64,000 nt of DNA from Bacteroidota bacterium (GTDB taxonomy: Bacteria; Bacteroidota; Bacteroidia; Chitinophagales; Chitinophagaceae): positions 452,567 through 516,566 of the forward strand of contig JAIUNV010000003.1 of the NCBI GenBank assembly GCA_020161435.1, read 5' to 3'. The position numbers and the translations under genes are program-made. Positions 37,086-45,799 of this stretch are shown here, piece after piece; positions within the stretch are counted from its first letter, which is position 1; the number at the start of each line of letters is the position of its first letter. Below the pieces are notes generated by a model. It had not been told where the DNA came from and made no database searches. It saw only the letters and a list, made by a program, of their open reading frames with translations.

Positions 37086-39218
37086 ATGAGCACAGTAGCA
37101 AACACCGTATTGAACATAGCCCTGGTGGGCAACCCGAACAGTGGTAAAACCTCGCTGTTCAATTCCCTCACGGGCCTCAACCAAAAGGTGGGCAATTTTC
37201 CGGGTGTAACGGTCGATAAAAAACAAGGTCGTTGCGAGATTTCGGAAAACATGGTGGCCAATATTATTGACCTGCCGGGAACCTACAGCCTTTACCCCAA
37301 GCGGGGCGATGAATGGGTGAGCTACAAAGTGCTGCTACAGCAAGACACGGACGTACAACCCGATATGGTGATACTGGTGGCCGATGCCAGCAACCTGAAA
37401 CGCAACCTGCTGTTTTGCTCTCAAATTCTCGATTTGAAAATACCCGTGGTGGTAGCCCTGACCATGATGGATCTGGCCCGCCAAAAAGGTACCCAAATCG
37501 ACATCAAAGGATTGGCGCTGGAATTGGGTGTACCCGTGGTGCCCGTCAATCCACGCAAGGAAAAAGGCATTCACCACCTCAAGCGGTCGATAGAAGTAAT
37601 GGCAGCCAACATCGACAACTGGCAGGCCAGAACTTTTTTTGATACCGCAGCCCTGGCCGCCGAACCGGTAGCCGCCGTACAGCAATTGCTGCCCGACCTC
37701 AGCGATTACCGGGCCATCCACTACCTCATCAATCACGAACAATTTGCACTGCCCGCCGCATTGCAAGCACAAATAGAACAGGTGGAAACCGACCACCAGT
37801 TTAACCACACCAAAACGCAGGCCGAAGAAATCATGGGCCGGTACCAACGCATTCGGCAGATTATGCAGAAGACCGTGGTAGAAGCCGACCCGTTGGCGAA
37901 AAAAATGTTTACCGAGCGGCTCGATAATTTGCTCTTGCACCGCACCTGGGGTTATCTCATTTTGCTCAGCGTATTGTTCCTGTTGTTCCAAAGTATTTTC
38001 TGGCTGGCCTCTTACCCCATGGATGCCATCGACTGGACCTTTGGCGAATTAAGCGGCTGGCTAGGCTCAGTATTGCCCGAAGCCTGGTGGAGCGACCTGC
38101 TCATCAACGGTGCGGTGGCCGGCCTGGGCGGCATCCTCATTTTCGTTCCGCAAATCATGATTTTGTTTGGCCTGATCACCCTGCTGGAAGACAGCGGTTA
38201 TATGGCCCGCATTAGTTTTTTAACCGACAAACTGATGCGCAAAGTGGGGCTCAACGGCAAAAGTGTGATGCCCATGATTAGTGGCTTTGCCTGTGCCGTG
38301 CCCGCCATCATGACGGCCCGCAACATTGAAAACAGTAAGGAAAGATTGCTCACCATTTTGGTAACACCGCTCATGAGCTGTAGTGCCCGGCTGCCGGTGT
38401 TTACCATTCTTATTTCGCTCACCGTTCCCAACAAATACTTCCTCGGCTTTTTGAGCCTGCAGGGTTTGGTAATGATGTTTTTGTATGTGTTTGGCACGGC
38501 CATGGCTTTGATGATTGCCTGGATTGCCAAGTGGTTCATCAACATCAAGGAGAAGAGTTACTTCATTTTGGAGCTGCCGATATACCGTGCTCCCCGCTGG
38601 AAAAACGTGGGCCACACCATGATAGAAAAGGCCCGCATTTTTGTGTTTGATGCCGGTAAAATCATCATGATCATCAGCCTGGTGCTGTGGGTGCTCAGCA
38701 CCTACGGCCCGCCCACACAAATGGAGCAGCTCAATGCCCGCTACGAACAATTGCGCCAGCAGCCCAATGCCAATGCCGAAGAAATAGACAAGCAATACCA
38801 GGCCGATCATTTGGCCAACAGTTATGCTGGTGTTATGGGCAAATGGATTGAGCCCGTGATAGAACCGCTGGGCTACGATTGGAAAATTGGCATTGCCCTC
38901 ATTACCTCTTTTGCTGCCCGTGAAGTGTTTGTGGGCACCATGGCCACACTCTACAGTGTAGGTGCCGATGCCGATGAAAACGATCAGACACTGCGCAACA
39001 AAATGCAATCGGCCGTACGTGCCGATGGCAGTAAAGTGTACACGCTGGCCACGGCTTTATCGTTGATGGTGTTTTACCTGCTGGCCATGCAGTGCATGAG
39101 TACACTGGCCATTGTAAAAAGAGAAACCAAAAGCTGGAAATGGCCCGCCATACAACTGGGCTACATGACTGTGCTGGCCTACAGCATGAGCTGGCTGGTG
39201 TATCAGATTTTTAGCTAG
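37086..39218 (+). CDS. feoB: Ferrous iron transporter FeoB
   Basis: A 710-residue inner-membrane iron(II) transporter. An N-terminal G domain carries G1 GNPNSGKTS (about 15-23), switch GNFPGVTVDKK and G3 DLPGTYS. The G4 motif reads TMMD instead of the usual NxxD. A helical spacer and about nine membrane helices follow. These include the two Gate domains (GLGGILIFVPQIMILFG; a second later) and the conserved CAVPAIMTARNIE segment. No feoA is adjacent and none is fused to the N-terminus. ATG 37086 puts G1 at the normal distance; ATG 37053 is possible. Confidence 0.93.
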   Translation: MSTVANTVLNIALVGNPNSGKTSLFNSLTGLNQKVGNFPGVTVDKKQGRCEISENMVANIIDLPGTYSLYPKRGDEWVSYKVLLQQDTDVQPDMVILVADASNLKRNLLFCSQILDLKIPVVVALTMMDLARQKGTQIDIKGLALELGVPVVPVNPRKEKGIHHLKRSIEVMAANIDNWQARTFFDTAALAAEPVAAVQQLLPDLSDYRAIHYLINHEQFALPAALQAQIEQVETDHQFNHTKTQAEEIMGRYQRIRQIMQKTVVEADPLAKKMFTERLDNLLLHRTWGYLILLSVLFLLFQSIFWLASYPMDAIDWTFGELSGWLGSVLPEAWWSDLLINGAVAGLGGILIFVPQIMILFGLITLLEDSGYMARISFLTDKLMRKVGLNGKSVMPMISGFACAVPAIMTARNIENSKERLLTILVTPLMSCSARLPVFTILISLTVPNKYFLGFLSLQGLVMMFLYVFGTAMALMIAWIAKWFINIKEKSYFILELPIYRAPRWKNVGHTMIEKARIFVFDAGKIIMIISLVLWVLSTYGPPTQMEQLNARYEQLRQQPNANAEEIDKQYQADHLANSYAGVMGKWIEPVIEPLGYDWKIGIALITSFAAREVFVGTMATLYSVGADADENDQTLRNKMQSAVRADGSKVYTLATALSLMVFYLLAMQCMSTLAIVKRETKSWKWPAIQLGYMTVLAYSMSWLVYQIFS

Positions 39219-39508
39219 CGTTTTTTTGAACAACAAAGGTATTTTGAACCACGAAGGCACTAAGGGCACACAAGGGGCACGAAAGGTTTGTGCCTTTCTC
39301 GTTTATGACTTCTCCTCTTCCCTTTTCCTCCTTATTTCTTATTCCCATTATTCATACTGAATTTACCATTTCTCTATTCTAGTCTTGTGCTGGGGTAGTT
39401 GTACAAGCTGCACCGTAATTGCATGTTCGCATTGCAACATTTATCGCTGATGACTTTGTGCTATAATGGAAGGAATATGCTAAATTCATAAGTAAAAGAC
39501 CTCCCGCA
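39219..39508. other. Intergenic region downstream of feoB
   Basis: No gene seen. Right after the feoB stop is a T-run and GAACCACGAAGGCAC, also found (as GAACCATGAAGGCAC) after the PBP4 stop at 63225. The rest is AT-rich, up to the start of the long direct repeat. Confidence 0.5.
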
Positions 39509-39519
39509 ACACAACTGCA

Positions 39520-39556
39520 TGTACATTACCTACACTTAAGGTGTAGGTAATGTACA
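39520..39556. promoter_or_regulatory. 16-bp-arm palindrome upstream of precursor 1
   Basis: TGTACATTACCTACAC - TTAAG - GTGTAGGTAATGTACA, perfect arms. An identical copy lies upstream of precursor 4. A candidate operator, possibly of the Xre regulator at 41357-41638. Confidence 0.6.
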
Positions 39557-39711
39557 GTTTACATGCCTGCTCCGGTTATGATGAATGATTTTTTATATCG
39601 ACATTTAACCAACGCATCCATAGCACCAATCTGCAACCGTTAGCAATGGTATTGCAGTGTGTGATAGGATGGTCTTCCATTTTCCGCAGGAGTAGTGCCC
39701 TGTGGAAAAAA

Positions 39712-39758
39712 GCCCGGGAAGCACTCATTTGCAATGCATGGCAAATGCCCGGCGGCCC
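39712..39758 (+). promoter_or_regulatory. Conserved 5' leader RNA element, copy 1
   Basis: Outer stem CCGGG (39714-39718) with CCCGG (39748-39752), a bulge of AAGCACT, and an inner stem CATTTGC (39726-39732) with GCAAATG (39741-39747). In precursor 2 the inner stem is TTGGTTA/TAACCAA, so the pairing is kept while the bases differ. This is covariation supporting a real RNA fold. Confidence 0.65.
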
Positions 39759-39829
39759 AGTACCCTGTATGGCCATAAATACGAGGGTAATAAACCAATT
39801 TTAGAAACCGTTTTAAACTGGTAATAACC

Positions 39830-40036
39830 ATGGAAACAAAAAAAATGAGCCTCGCTACTGTTGCAGGCAAACTCAGCCGGGCTGAGATGAAAAATGTGAT
39901 GGCAGGTAACGATCAAACAGATGGCAGCATTGACAACCCCAAATGCCTACATAGTTGCGATACTGATGCCGACTGTGGTACAGACTGCCCAAAATGCAAA
40001 AAAGGTGCAACTGCTAACTTTTGCGAAATGAGTTAA
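39830..40036 (+). CDS. Cys-rich peptide precursor 1 (GG-Bacteroidales-type leader)
   Basis: A 68-residue precursor. The leader METKKMSLATVAGKLSRAEM continues KNVMAG and ends in Ala-Gly at 25-26, followed by Asn27, a double-glycine-type site for a C39 peptidase. The 42-residue core is acidic with six Cys at 39, 43, 49, 53, 56 and 65. The leader resembles the natural-product precursors of Bacteroidota (the TIGR04149 type). Six Cys and no other modification gene nearby suggest three disulfides. It is followed by a hairpin and by a TlpA-like thioredoxin gene. Export is probably by the C39 ABC transporter at 47060. Confidence 0.82.
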   Translation: METKKMSLATVAGKLSRAEMKNVMAGNDQTDGSIDNPKCLHSCDTDADCGTDCPKCKKGATANFCEMS

Positions 40037-40040
40037 CCTC

Positions 40041-40081
40041 AAGATGGGATTGTAAACAGCAATTGCTTACAATCCTATCTT
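40041..40081 (+). terminator. Hairpin between precursor 1 and its thioredoxin gene
   Basis: 15-bp arms AAGATGGGATTGTAA and TTACAATCCTATCTT (one G-U), followed by TTTATT. It begins four bases after the stop codon. It may be a partial terminator that keeps thioredoxin expression below that of the precursor. Confidence 0.65.
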
Positions 40082-40124
40082 TTTATTAAAGTTTATATAA
40101 CGAGATTTCAATATTTATAATACC

Positions 40125-41285
40125 ATGTCTCAGCGCACTTGGCTATATTACTGCATTTGCTTTGCGGTGAATATTGGCATTTCAAGCAATGTTATAGCTC
40201 AACAAAAAGCCTACCAGATAGAAGGGCATGCAAATGGTTTGAATGGCAAAAAACTGATACTATATATACCTGATACAACTGGTGTATATCAAAAAGATAC
40301 TTGCTTGATTACCAATAATCGATTTGCTTACAGTGGGAAGATACCACATAGCGTATTATGCTTCTTGAAGATGCCTGATGACTCAAATGCACTAGAATCC
40401 CGTCAGTTTTTTATTGACACGGGCAAAGCACTTGTAGAAATCACAAAAACCTATTTTGAATCCCCTAAAATATCAGGAAGCAAAACGGATTCACTATTTC
40501 AGCAATACTTCATCCGTAAAAACAACCTTAACATTGAAATAAAAAATAAAAGGAATTCGCTACAAGAGAGAGGCTTGTCTGACTCCTTGATAGATTCATT
40601 GCTTTCTCAAGATTACTTGTCTGTTATGCAATTAGCAATGGATGTAGTAAAAGCAAATACAAACAATGTGTTATCAGCATATTTATTACGCTATTACATG
40701 GATGATATTAACGATGTCACATTAGCTTCATTTTTCAACTCCCTGGATGCAACTATAAAAGCAACCTTTTATGGAAAAATGATAGAAAAAAGAATACAAG
40801 TTAGTAGCGGGGGCGTTGCGCCATTATTTGATGGCTTCACAATCGATAACGTGTATTATTCTTTAGAAAAAAACATCAAGGATGGAAAAGTTATTCTGTT
40901 GATGTTTTGGGCAAGCTGGTGCAAACCCTGTAGAGAAGAGATGCCTTATTTCTTGAATATGCTATCCAAATATAGTCATAACGGTTTTGAAATTGTGGCT
41001 ATCGCTAATGAACGTAGCAGTATAGATACATGGAAACAAGCTATAGAAAAAGATCACTCAAAACCCTTTATTCATCTGTTGCAACGAACAACTATACCAA
41101 AAGATGCGGGTGAAATGTATTCTGTAATGCCTATTCCTACCATCATATTAATTGACAGAAAAGGCATCATAAAATACAGAAAAACAGGTGGCCCATACAC
41201 AGGATTAGAAGATATTCTTTTATCTTGTTTAATTACTAATAACAAAATTGTCAATCAAAATCATCACAAAAAAGCCGTCAATTAG
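40125..41285 (+). CDS. TlpA-like exported thioredoxin, cassette 1
   Basis: A 386-residue protein with a signal peptide (about residues 1-25). A DUF4369-like beta domain is at about 27-130, then a helical linker, and a C-terminal thioredoxin domain with the redox motif WASWCKPC (around residue 263). TlpA/ResA proteins act in the periplasm, reducing or isomerising disulfides. Placement directly after a Cys-rich precursor suggests it handles that peptide's disulfides. Members in this family may also act on cytochromes, but the context favours the peptide. Confidence 0.85.
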   Translation: MSQRTWLYYCICFAVNIGISSNVIAQQKAYQIEGHANGLNGKKLILYIPDTTGVYQKDTCLITNNRFAYSGKIPHSVLCFLKMPDDSNALESRQFFIDTGKALVEITKTYFESPKISGSKTDSLFQQYFIRKNNLNIEIKNKRNSLQERGLSDSLIDSLLSQDYLSVMQLAMDVVKANTNNVLSAYLLRYYMDDINDVTLASFFNSLDATIKATFYGKMIEKRIQVSSGGVAPLFDGFTIDNVYYSLEKNIKDGKVILLMFWASWCKPCREEMPYFLNMLSKYSHNGFEIVAIANERSSIDTWKQAIEKDHSKPFIHLLQRTTIPKDAGEMYSVMPIPTIILIDRKGIIKYRKTGGPYTGLEDILLSCLITNNKIVNQNHHKKAVN

Positions 41286-41356
41286 GATGGCCAATACAAT
41301 TATTTGTGTACTTCCAGCATTGCTGCCATACCAGCAAAGCAAACAATTGTAAAGAC

Positions 41357-41638
41357 CTACCCATTAGAGGAAAGTGTTTCCGTATGTTGCGGGGGGGGCG
41401 TCTTCTTTAGTTCGGCTTCTATTTGCGCCACAAATTCGGCAGCTGACATATTTAATATAGGAGCCAGCCTTATAATGTCCGTCAGTTTAATATGATACAC
41501 CCCTTGCTCCATCTTATCTATGGCGCTTTTACTAATATTGAGAGATGCTGCCAGTGCCTCTCTTTTGAGTTTTGCTGAAATACGTGACCGACGTAAAATT
41601 GTTGCGGCTATTTGTTTCAGGATAGCATCGCTGTGCAT
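41357..41638 (-). CDS. Xre-family transcriptional regulator
   Basis: A 93-residue DNA-binding protein. The helix-turn-helix is in KREALAASLNISKSAIDKME (about 26-45), typical of HTH_3/Cro-type repressors. The C-terminal tail (KKTPPPQHTETLSSNG) is encoded across a G8 run at 41391-41398 that could slip. It is divergent from the VKOR gene, with two palindromes between them, so it may regulate the cluster. ATG 41638 is preferred; a longer frame upstream is unlike a leader. Confidence 0.8.
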   Translation of the reverse strand: MHSDAILKQIAATILRRSRISAKLKREALAASLNISKSAIDKMEQGVYHIKLTDIIRLAPILNMSAAEFVAQIEAELKKTPPPQHTETLSSNG

Positions 41639-41719
41639 GATTAAAAGTGTAAGGTGTATAGAGCGTAATAGCATAAATATAGGTGGTTTAAAAAAAAATT
41701 CGTTCACCACAATACTTTT

Positions 41720-41735
41720 TTTGACAAATGTCAAA
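41720..41735. promoter_or_regulatory. Palindrome TTTGACA-AA-TGTCAAA
   Basis: Perfect seven-base arms with a two-base centre, between the divergent Xre and VKOR genes. A candidate operator for Xre. Confidence 0.5.
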
Positions 41736-41737
41736 CC

Positions 41738-41758
41738 AACTGCAGGTAACCTACAGTT
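41738..41758. promoter_or_regulatory. Imperfect palindrome upstream of VKOR
   Basis: AACTGCAGGT - A - ACCTACAGTT, one mismatch. It shares ACCTACA with the 16-bp-arm palindrome upstream of precursors 1 and 4, so the same regulator may recognise all three. Confidence 0.45.
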
Positions 41759-41876
41759 AAGGTGTACATAAGCTACAGTTTTTGCATGCTTAAAAAGATT
41801 GTTGTATTAGTTATATGCCTGACATTCACAGTAGGTTATCAGCATCACTCCAGAACTGTGAAAATTGTTGCTTTGT

Positions 41877-43544
41877 ATGAACAAATTGACGACACACTTA
41901 CAACACCCAAATGTACAAGCTACCGACTGCCTGCTGCGGCTGCTCCAAGTGCCAGTACACAGCTTTACTGTAGAGCAGCAATTAGAAGAACACCCCGACT
42001 GGCCCAGCCTGCTCTGCATTAGCGATGCCCTGCACCAATGGCATATACCCCATCTGGCTGCAAAAGCTGCCGACCAACAATTGCCCGATACTCATTACCC
42101 CTTGTTGGCAGTAACCAATCATCCTGAGCGGCCCTTAGCCGTGGTAGTGGGGGTTCACAATGATGTGGTTCACTTTTACCAATACAGCTACCGCCAACAG
42201 CATCAGGAACCGCTGAAAGACTTTTTGCAACGCTGGACGGGTATTTACCTGATAGCCGAAGCCACCCCGCAAAGCGGCGACCCAGAATATGCTGCTGCTG
42301 CCCGCAAACGCCGCTGGCAACTGGCGCTGCCCATTACAGCTTTGCTGCTGGCCCTCACAGCTTTGGGCGGCTTGTGTTGGCCACGGCTGCAACACCTGAC
42401 AGGATCTGCGAACCTGTCAGGCGGCGGAGCCACCATTGCAGCCATCATCGCCATCTTTATATTGTACTTAGCAGGCCTTGCCGTTAGCCTCATGCTGCTG
42501 TGGTACGATATAGACAAACGCAACCCACTGCTGCAAAAAGTGTGTACCGGCCTTGTTAAAACCAATTGCAACGCCATCCTCAATAGCAGTGCCAGCAAAC
42601 TGTTTGGCTGGCTCAGCTGGAGCGAAATAGGCTTTGCCTATTATGCAGGTGGCCTATTGCTGATGGCCTTTCCCACCCAGGCCCCTTGGGCCTTGCAGTG
42701 GTTGGGCTTAGTGGGCGTGGCTGCCTTGGTGTACCCCATCTTCAGTATTTACTATCAGTGGCGCATTGCCAAGCAGTGGTGCATGCTTTGCCTTGCCGTG
42801 CAAGCTGTATTGGTGCTGCAAGGCACAGCCTTATGGATGGGCAATTACTTACCTGCATTATCGTTAGACACCCTCACTACATTCCTCATTCCTCAATCCG
42901 CATTCATCATTGCTACCGTTTACATTCTCCCGCTATTAGCTTGGCTCTTCCTCAAGCCCTGGTTGCTGCGGCACCAAACCGCTCTGCGGGAGCAGCGGGC
43001 CTACCGACGCCTCAAGTTTAACCCCGAAGTATTTACCAGCCTGCTACACAAGCAAAAAGCCATAGCCACCCCAACCAATGGGTTGGGTATTGTATTGGGC
43101 CCTGCCAATGCCCCGCATAAACTGGTGAAAGTATGCAACCCATACTGCGGGCCCTGCAGCAAGGCACACCCCAAAATAGAGCAACTGCTGCACCGCCACC
43201 CCAACCTGCAGGTCCAAATACTGTTTATGGTGCCCAATGTACCCGGCGAAAAATACCATACCGCTGCCAGCCACCTGATGGCCATAGCGCATACCGCTGC
43301 CGGGCAGGCGCAGGTGCAGCAGGCATTAGACGATTGGTACCTGCCAGAAACAAAAGATTATGAAGCCTTTGCCACCAAATACCCGCTGAACGGTGCCGTA
43401 GCGGCTGCTGCGCCAACTATTACCGCTATGGAGCAGTGGAGCAAGGCCAATGACATACGTTATACCCCCACCCTATTTTACAACGGCTACGAGCTACCGC
43501 CGGAGTACGATTTGGAGGACCTACCGTACTTTCTGCAGGAGTAG
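41877..43544 (+). CDS. Multi-domain VKOR protein: C39-like domain, VKOR and DsbA-like domain
   Basis: A 555-residue membrane protein that probably makes disulfides. Residues 1-130 look like a C39-peptidase fold without the usual DCGPxC nucleophile motif, so it is likely a non-catalytic docking domain. The VKOR domain (about 150-365) has several helices, the loop Cys pair 223 and 231, and the active CMLC at 302-305. The C-terminal thioredoxin-like domain has CNPYCGPC (CGPC at 424-427). VKOR passes electrons from a thioredoxin partner to quinone. ATG 41877 is chosen. Its last codons (TTTCTGCAGGAGTAG) also occur in the direct repeats of precursors 1 and 4. Confidence 0.88.
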   Translation: MNKLTTHLQHPNVQATDCLLRLLQVPVHSFTVEQQLEEHPDWPSLLCISDALHQWHIPHLAAKAADQQLPDTHYPLLAVTNHPERPLAVVVGVHNDVVHFYQYSYRQQHQEPLKDFLQRWTGIYLIAEATPQSGDPEYAAAARKRRWQLALPITALLLALTALGGLCWPRLQHLTGSANLSGGGATIAAIIAIFILYLAGLAVSLMLLWYDIDKRNPLLQKVCTGLVKTNCNAILNSSASKLFGWLSWSEIGFAYYAGGLLLMAFPTQAPWALQWLGLVGVAALVYPIFSIYYQWRIAKQWCMLCLAVQAVLVLQGTALWMGNYLPALSLDTLTTFLIPQSAFIIATVYILPLLAWLFLKPWLLRHQTALREQRAYRRLKFNPEVFTSLLHKQKAIATPTNGLGIVLGPANAPHKLVKVCNPYCGPCSKAHPKIEQLLHRHPNLQVQILFMVPNVPGEKYHTAASHLMAIAHTAAGQAQVQQALDDWYLPETKDYEAFATKYPLNGAVAAAAPTITAMEQWSKANDIRYTPTLFYNGYELPPEYDLEDLPYFLQE

Positions 43545-43560
43545 TGACCTGTGGAAAAAA

Positions 43561-43608
43561 GCCCGGGAAGCACTCTTTGGTTACACCATAACCAATGCCC
43601 GGCGGCCA
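43561..43608 (+). promoter_or_regulatory. Conserved 5' leader RNA element, copy 2
   Basis: Outer stem CCGGG (43563-43567) with CCCGG (43598-43602) and inner stem TTGGTTA (43577-43583) with TAACCAA (43589-43595), a five-base loop. The inner stem differs in sequence from copies 1 and 3, but pairs perfectly. It starts 16 bases after the VKOR stop. Confidence 0.65.
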
Positions 43609-43676
43609 ACCACCTCGTATGGCTCAAACTACCGGGGTAAACACCTATTTTTAAAACCGTTTAAATTGTACAAACA

Positions 43677-43895
43677 ATGGAAACAAAAAAAATGAGCCTC
43701 GCTACTGTAGCAGGCAAACTCAGCCGGGCTGAGATGAAAAATGTGATGGCGGGGAATTCATCTTTTGAAGATACTGGGGATGAAACAATTGAATGCAACG
43801 ATACTTGCCTGACAACAGCTGATTGTCCACGAGATAGAAAGTGTACAACAGGAACATGTGGTGGGAAATCAATCAAGGCTTGTTTCCTTTATTAG
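43677..43895 (+). CDS. Cys-rich peptide precursor 2
   Basis: A 72-residue precursor with the same 26-residue leader as precursor 1 (ending KNVMAG). The 46-residue core has Cys at 40, 44, 50, 56, 61 and 69. The first three Cys share the C-x3-C-x5-C spacing of precursor 1, and the rest differ. The leader DNA is nearly identical to precursors 1 and 4 while the core is unrelated, so the core evolves faster or was exchanged. It is followed by a hairpin and a thioredoxin gene. Confidence 0.82.
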   Translation: METKKMSLATVAGKLSRAEMKNVMAGNSSFEDTGDETIECNDTCLTTADCPRDRKCTTGTCGGKSIKACFLY

Positions 43896-43900
43896 TAATT

Positions 43901-43939
43901 AATGAATACTTCGACAAATGATTTGTCGAAGTGTTCATT
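43901..43939 (+). terminator. Hairpin between precursor 2 and its thioredoxin gene
   Basis: 19-base arms around ACTTCGACAAAT / ATTTGTCGAAGT, with a single central base and one G-U. It starts five bases after the precursor stop and ends 17 bases before the thioredoxin start. Confidence 0.65.
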
Positions 43940-43956
43940 TAATATTAAGATACTCC

Positions 43957-45327
43957 ATGCAACAAAAATTAATACTGATTTTTTTAAAAGTAACAGCCAT
44001 AATTCCACTATGGTCTATTTCATCATTTGGACAAAAGAATATAGATAATGTAATTATCAAGGGGAACATAGTCAATATTAGCAATCAAATTGAATTGGAG
44101 GATATGTCTGCAGTGGGAAGGATTTCCGCATCTAATCCTGAACGTTATTTTTTGCCAGATAGTCTTGGGAATTTTTCAATCAAAACACATGTAAAAAGTC
44201 CAGGATATTTTCGACTAGGCAGAAATATTATTTATTTGAGCCCTGGAGATAACATAAATGTACAAATCGACTTCAATCTTCCTGAAAAGGCAAAGTTTGA
44301 AGGGAGTAATTGGAAATTAAATGATTATTTAAAAAATACAGCCTTCCCAAAAGCAGGGTCCTATTGTGAATATTCTAGTTTAATAAAATCTACAGTTAAT
44401 GAGACTATTGACGCTTTCGTTGATTATGGCAAAAAAAGGCATCAAAGTTTATTAGCCCTGCCAGATGCTAGCCCTCTATTTATTGAGCTTGAAGAAGCCA
44501 GAATAAAAGCAGATATCATCAACAGTATAGTGAGTTTAACTTGGTTTTATCCAGAGAGACACAAGTTATCTATGGACTCGAGTAAACGCTTCCAACAAAC
44601 GTTTATGCCTCAAATTGGTAAACTAATAGAGCCGTTCATTAACAAATTCGTCAACAGTGACTATCTCGATCTTGTAGTTTATCAAAAAATTGCCGGGTAT
44701 GTAATCAAATACAATAAGCAAGACTCTGCTAGCACATCCTCTTTAACTATAAAAGAATGGATTACGGCTAGTTCAATTTTTGCAGAAATGAATTACCAGT
44801 ATGAAAATGCTGACTTTGAAAAGATAAATGATCGTATTAACCTAATAGTTAAAGAAGAATATCGTTACCCATTACTTGAATTTCTAAAGTCAAAATCAAT
44901 TTTCGCAAATGGGAGTCAAGCCCAAGATTTTGCAGCACTCAACATTAATAAAAAGTCGGTCAAATTAAGCGATTTAAAAGGTAAAGTCATCTTACTCGAT
45001 TTTTGGGCTACATGGTGTGGCCCTTGTATTCAAGCATTTCCACAAATTGAGGCAATTAAACAACACTTTATCAATGACAGTAACGTAGTCATTCAATCTG
45101 TTTCTATAGATGAGAATACAGCTAAATGGGAATCGGCAGTATCAAAATATAATCTTGGAAAAAATACTTGGATTATAAACAGGTATGCTATCCCTGAATA
45201 TCAATTGTACTCATTACCCCGTATTGTAATTGTAGATAAAAACTTCAGGGTGGTCTCATTTAGCGGTTTCGAACCGAGCGACAAGGAAGGATTAATTCAA
45301 TTCATTGAAAAATTATTAATAGAATAA
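43957..45327 (+). CDS. TlpA-like exported thioredoxin, cassette 2
   Basis: A 456-residue protein with a signal peptide and a long N-terminal domain, then a thioredoxin domain with WATWCGPC (around residue 350). The CGPC active site is the common thioredoxin form, and differs from CKPC, CIPC and CEPC in the other three cassettes. Coding sequence is clearly more AT-rich than the VKOR and ABC genes. ATG 43957 is preferred; a start at 43918 would overlap the upstream hairpin. It is followed by a terminator. Confidence 0.83.
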   Translation: MQQKLILIFLKVTAIIPLWSISSFGQKNIDNVIIKGNIVNISNQIELEDMSAVGRISASNPERYFLPDSLGNFSIKTHVKSPGYFRLGRNIIYLSPGDNINVQIDFNLPEKAKFEGSNWKLNDYLKNTAFPKAGSYCEYSSLIKSTVNETIDAFVDYGKKRHQSLLALPDASPLFIELEEARIKADIINSIVSLTWFYPERHKLSMDSSKRFQQTFMPQIGKLIEPFINKFVNSDYLDLVVYQKIAGYVIKYNKQDSASTSSLTIKEWITASSIFAEMNYQYENADFEKINDRINLIVKEEYRYPLLEFLKSKSIFANGSQAQDFAALNINKKSVKLSDLKGKVILLDFWATWCGPCIQAFPQIEAIKQHFINDSNVVIQSVSIDENTAKWESAVSKYNLGKNTWIINRYAIPEYQLYSLPRIVIVDKNFRVVSFSGFEPSDKEGLIQFIEKLLIE

Positions 45328-45356
45328 TCAGACATCATAACGATTGGTCAATGCAC

Positions 45357-45382
45357 ATGATCTACTACCAGATCATTTTTTT
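45357..45382 (+). terminator. Terminator after thioredoxin gene 2
   Basis: ATGATCT - ACTACC - AGATCAT followed by T6. It separates the second cassette from precursor 3. Confidence 0.75.
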
Positions 45383-45465
45383 GAAAACTTAAGCTGAAAT
45401 ACTTGGTACTCTAATGATAAGAGACCTGAAATCAACTTTTACTAAATCAATAAATATTAAACACC

Positions 45466-45693
45466 ATGGAAGCAAAAAGAATGAGCCTTGCTAATGTGCA
45501 GGGCAAACTCAGCCGGGCTGAGATGAAAGATGTATTGGCGGGAAATTCAGGGGATTCATCACTTGAATTTGAAGACGATTTAAAGCCAATTTGCACAGCT
45601 TGTACTAGTGATTCACAATGTGGTATCAAAGTATGCAGAAGTTCACCATCTTGCATAGAACTTAAGGTTTGTGCAAAGCCTCTTATTTGTTAA
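45466..45693 (+). CDS. Cys-rich peptide precursor 3 (divergent)
   Basis: A 75-residue precursor with a related but different leader (MEAKRMSLANVQGKLSRAEM, then KDVLAG). The 49-residue core has seven Cys (43, 46, 52, 57, 63, 69, 75), an odd number. One Cys must stay free, or pair with another peptide or the thioredoxin. It lacks the shared 5' leader element. The sequence is followed by a hairpin and its own thioredoxin gene. Confidence 0.8.
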   Translation: MEAKRMSLANVQGKLSRAEMKDVLAGNSGDSSLEFEDDLKPICTACTSDSQCGIKVCRSSPSCIELKVCAKPLIC

Positions 45694-45701
45694 TCCTATT
45701 G

Positions 45702-45735
45702 GGGAGTTTCATTCATTCTTATAAATGAAACTCCC
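45702..45735 (+). terminator. Hairpin between precursor 3 and its thioredoxin gene
   Basis: 12-bp perfect arms GGGAGTTTCATT / AATGAAACTCCC, eight bases after the precursor stop. Confidence 0.6.
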
Positions 45736-45799
45736 ATTATTCAGATGAGACAAGAAAAAAATCGGCAGTAAACGTATTCAAAATTATTAATATTCAACT

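Larger units (their letters stand above)
39509..39912 (+). repeat. Long direct repeat, copy 1 (peptide cassette 1)
   Basis: About 400 bases nearly identical to 50769-51169. It covers a 16-bp-arm palindrome, a conserved upstream sequence, the 5' leader stem and the first ~26 codons of precursor 1. Similarity stops where the core peptides begin. Confidence 0.85.

Noticed and set aside
41391-41398. G8 run as proof of phase variation
   Set aside because: The run is near the end of the gene and changes only the tail. It is noted as possible, but not as an established switch.
41786-42022. Small frame with a signal-like start (MLKKIVVLVICLTFTVG) overlapping the start of the VKOR gene
   Set aside because: It runs into the VKOR gene in another frame and has no domain. 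A chance or relict frame seems more likely than a gene, although its hydrophobic start is curious.
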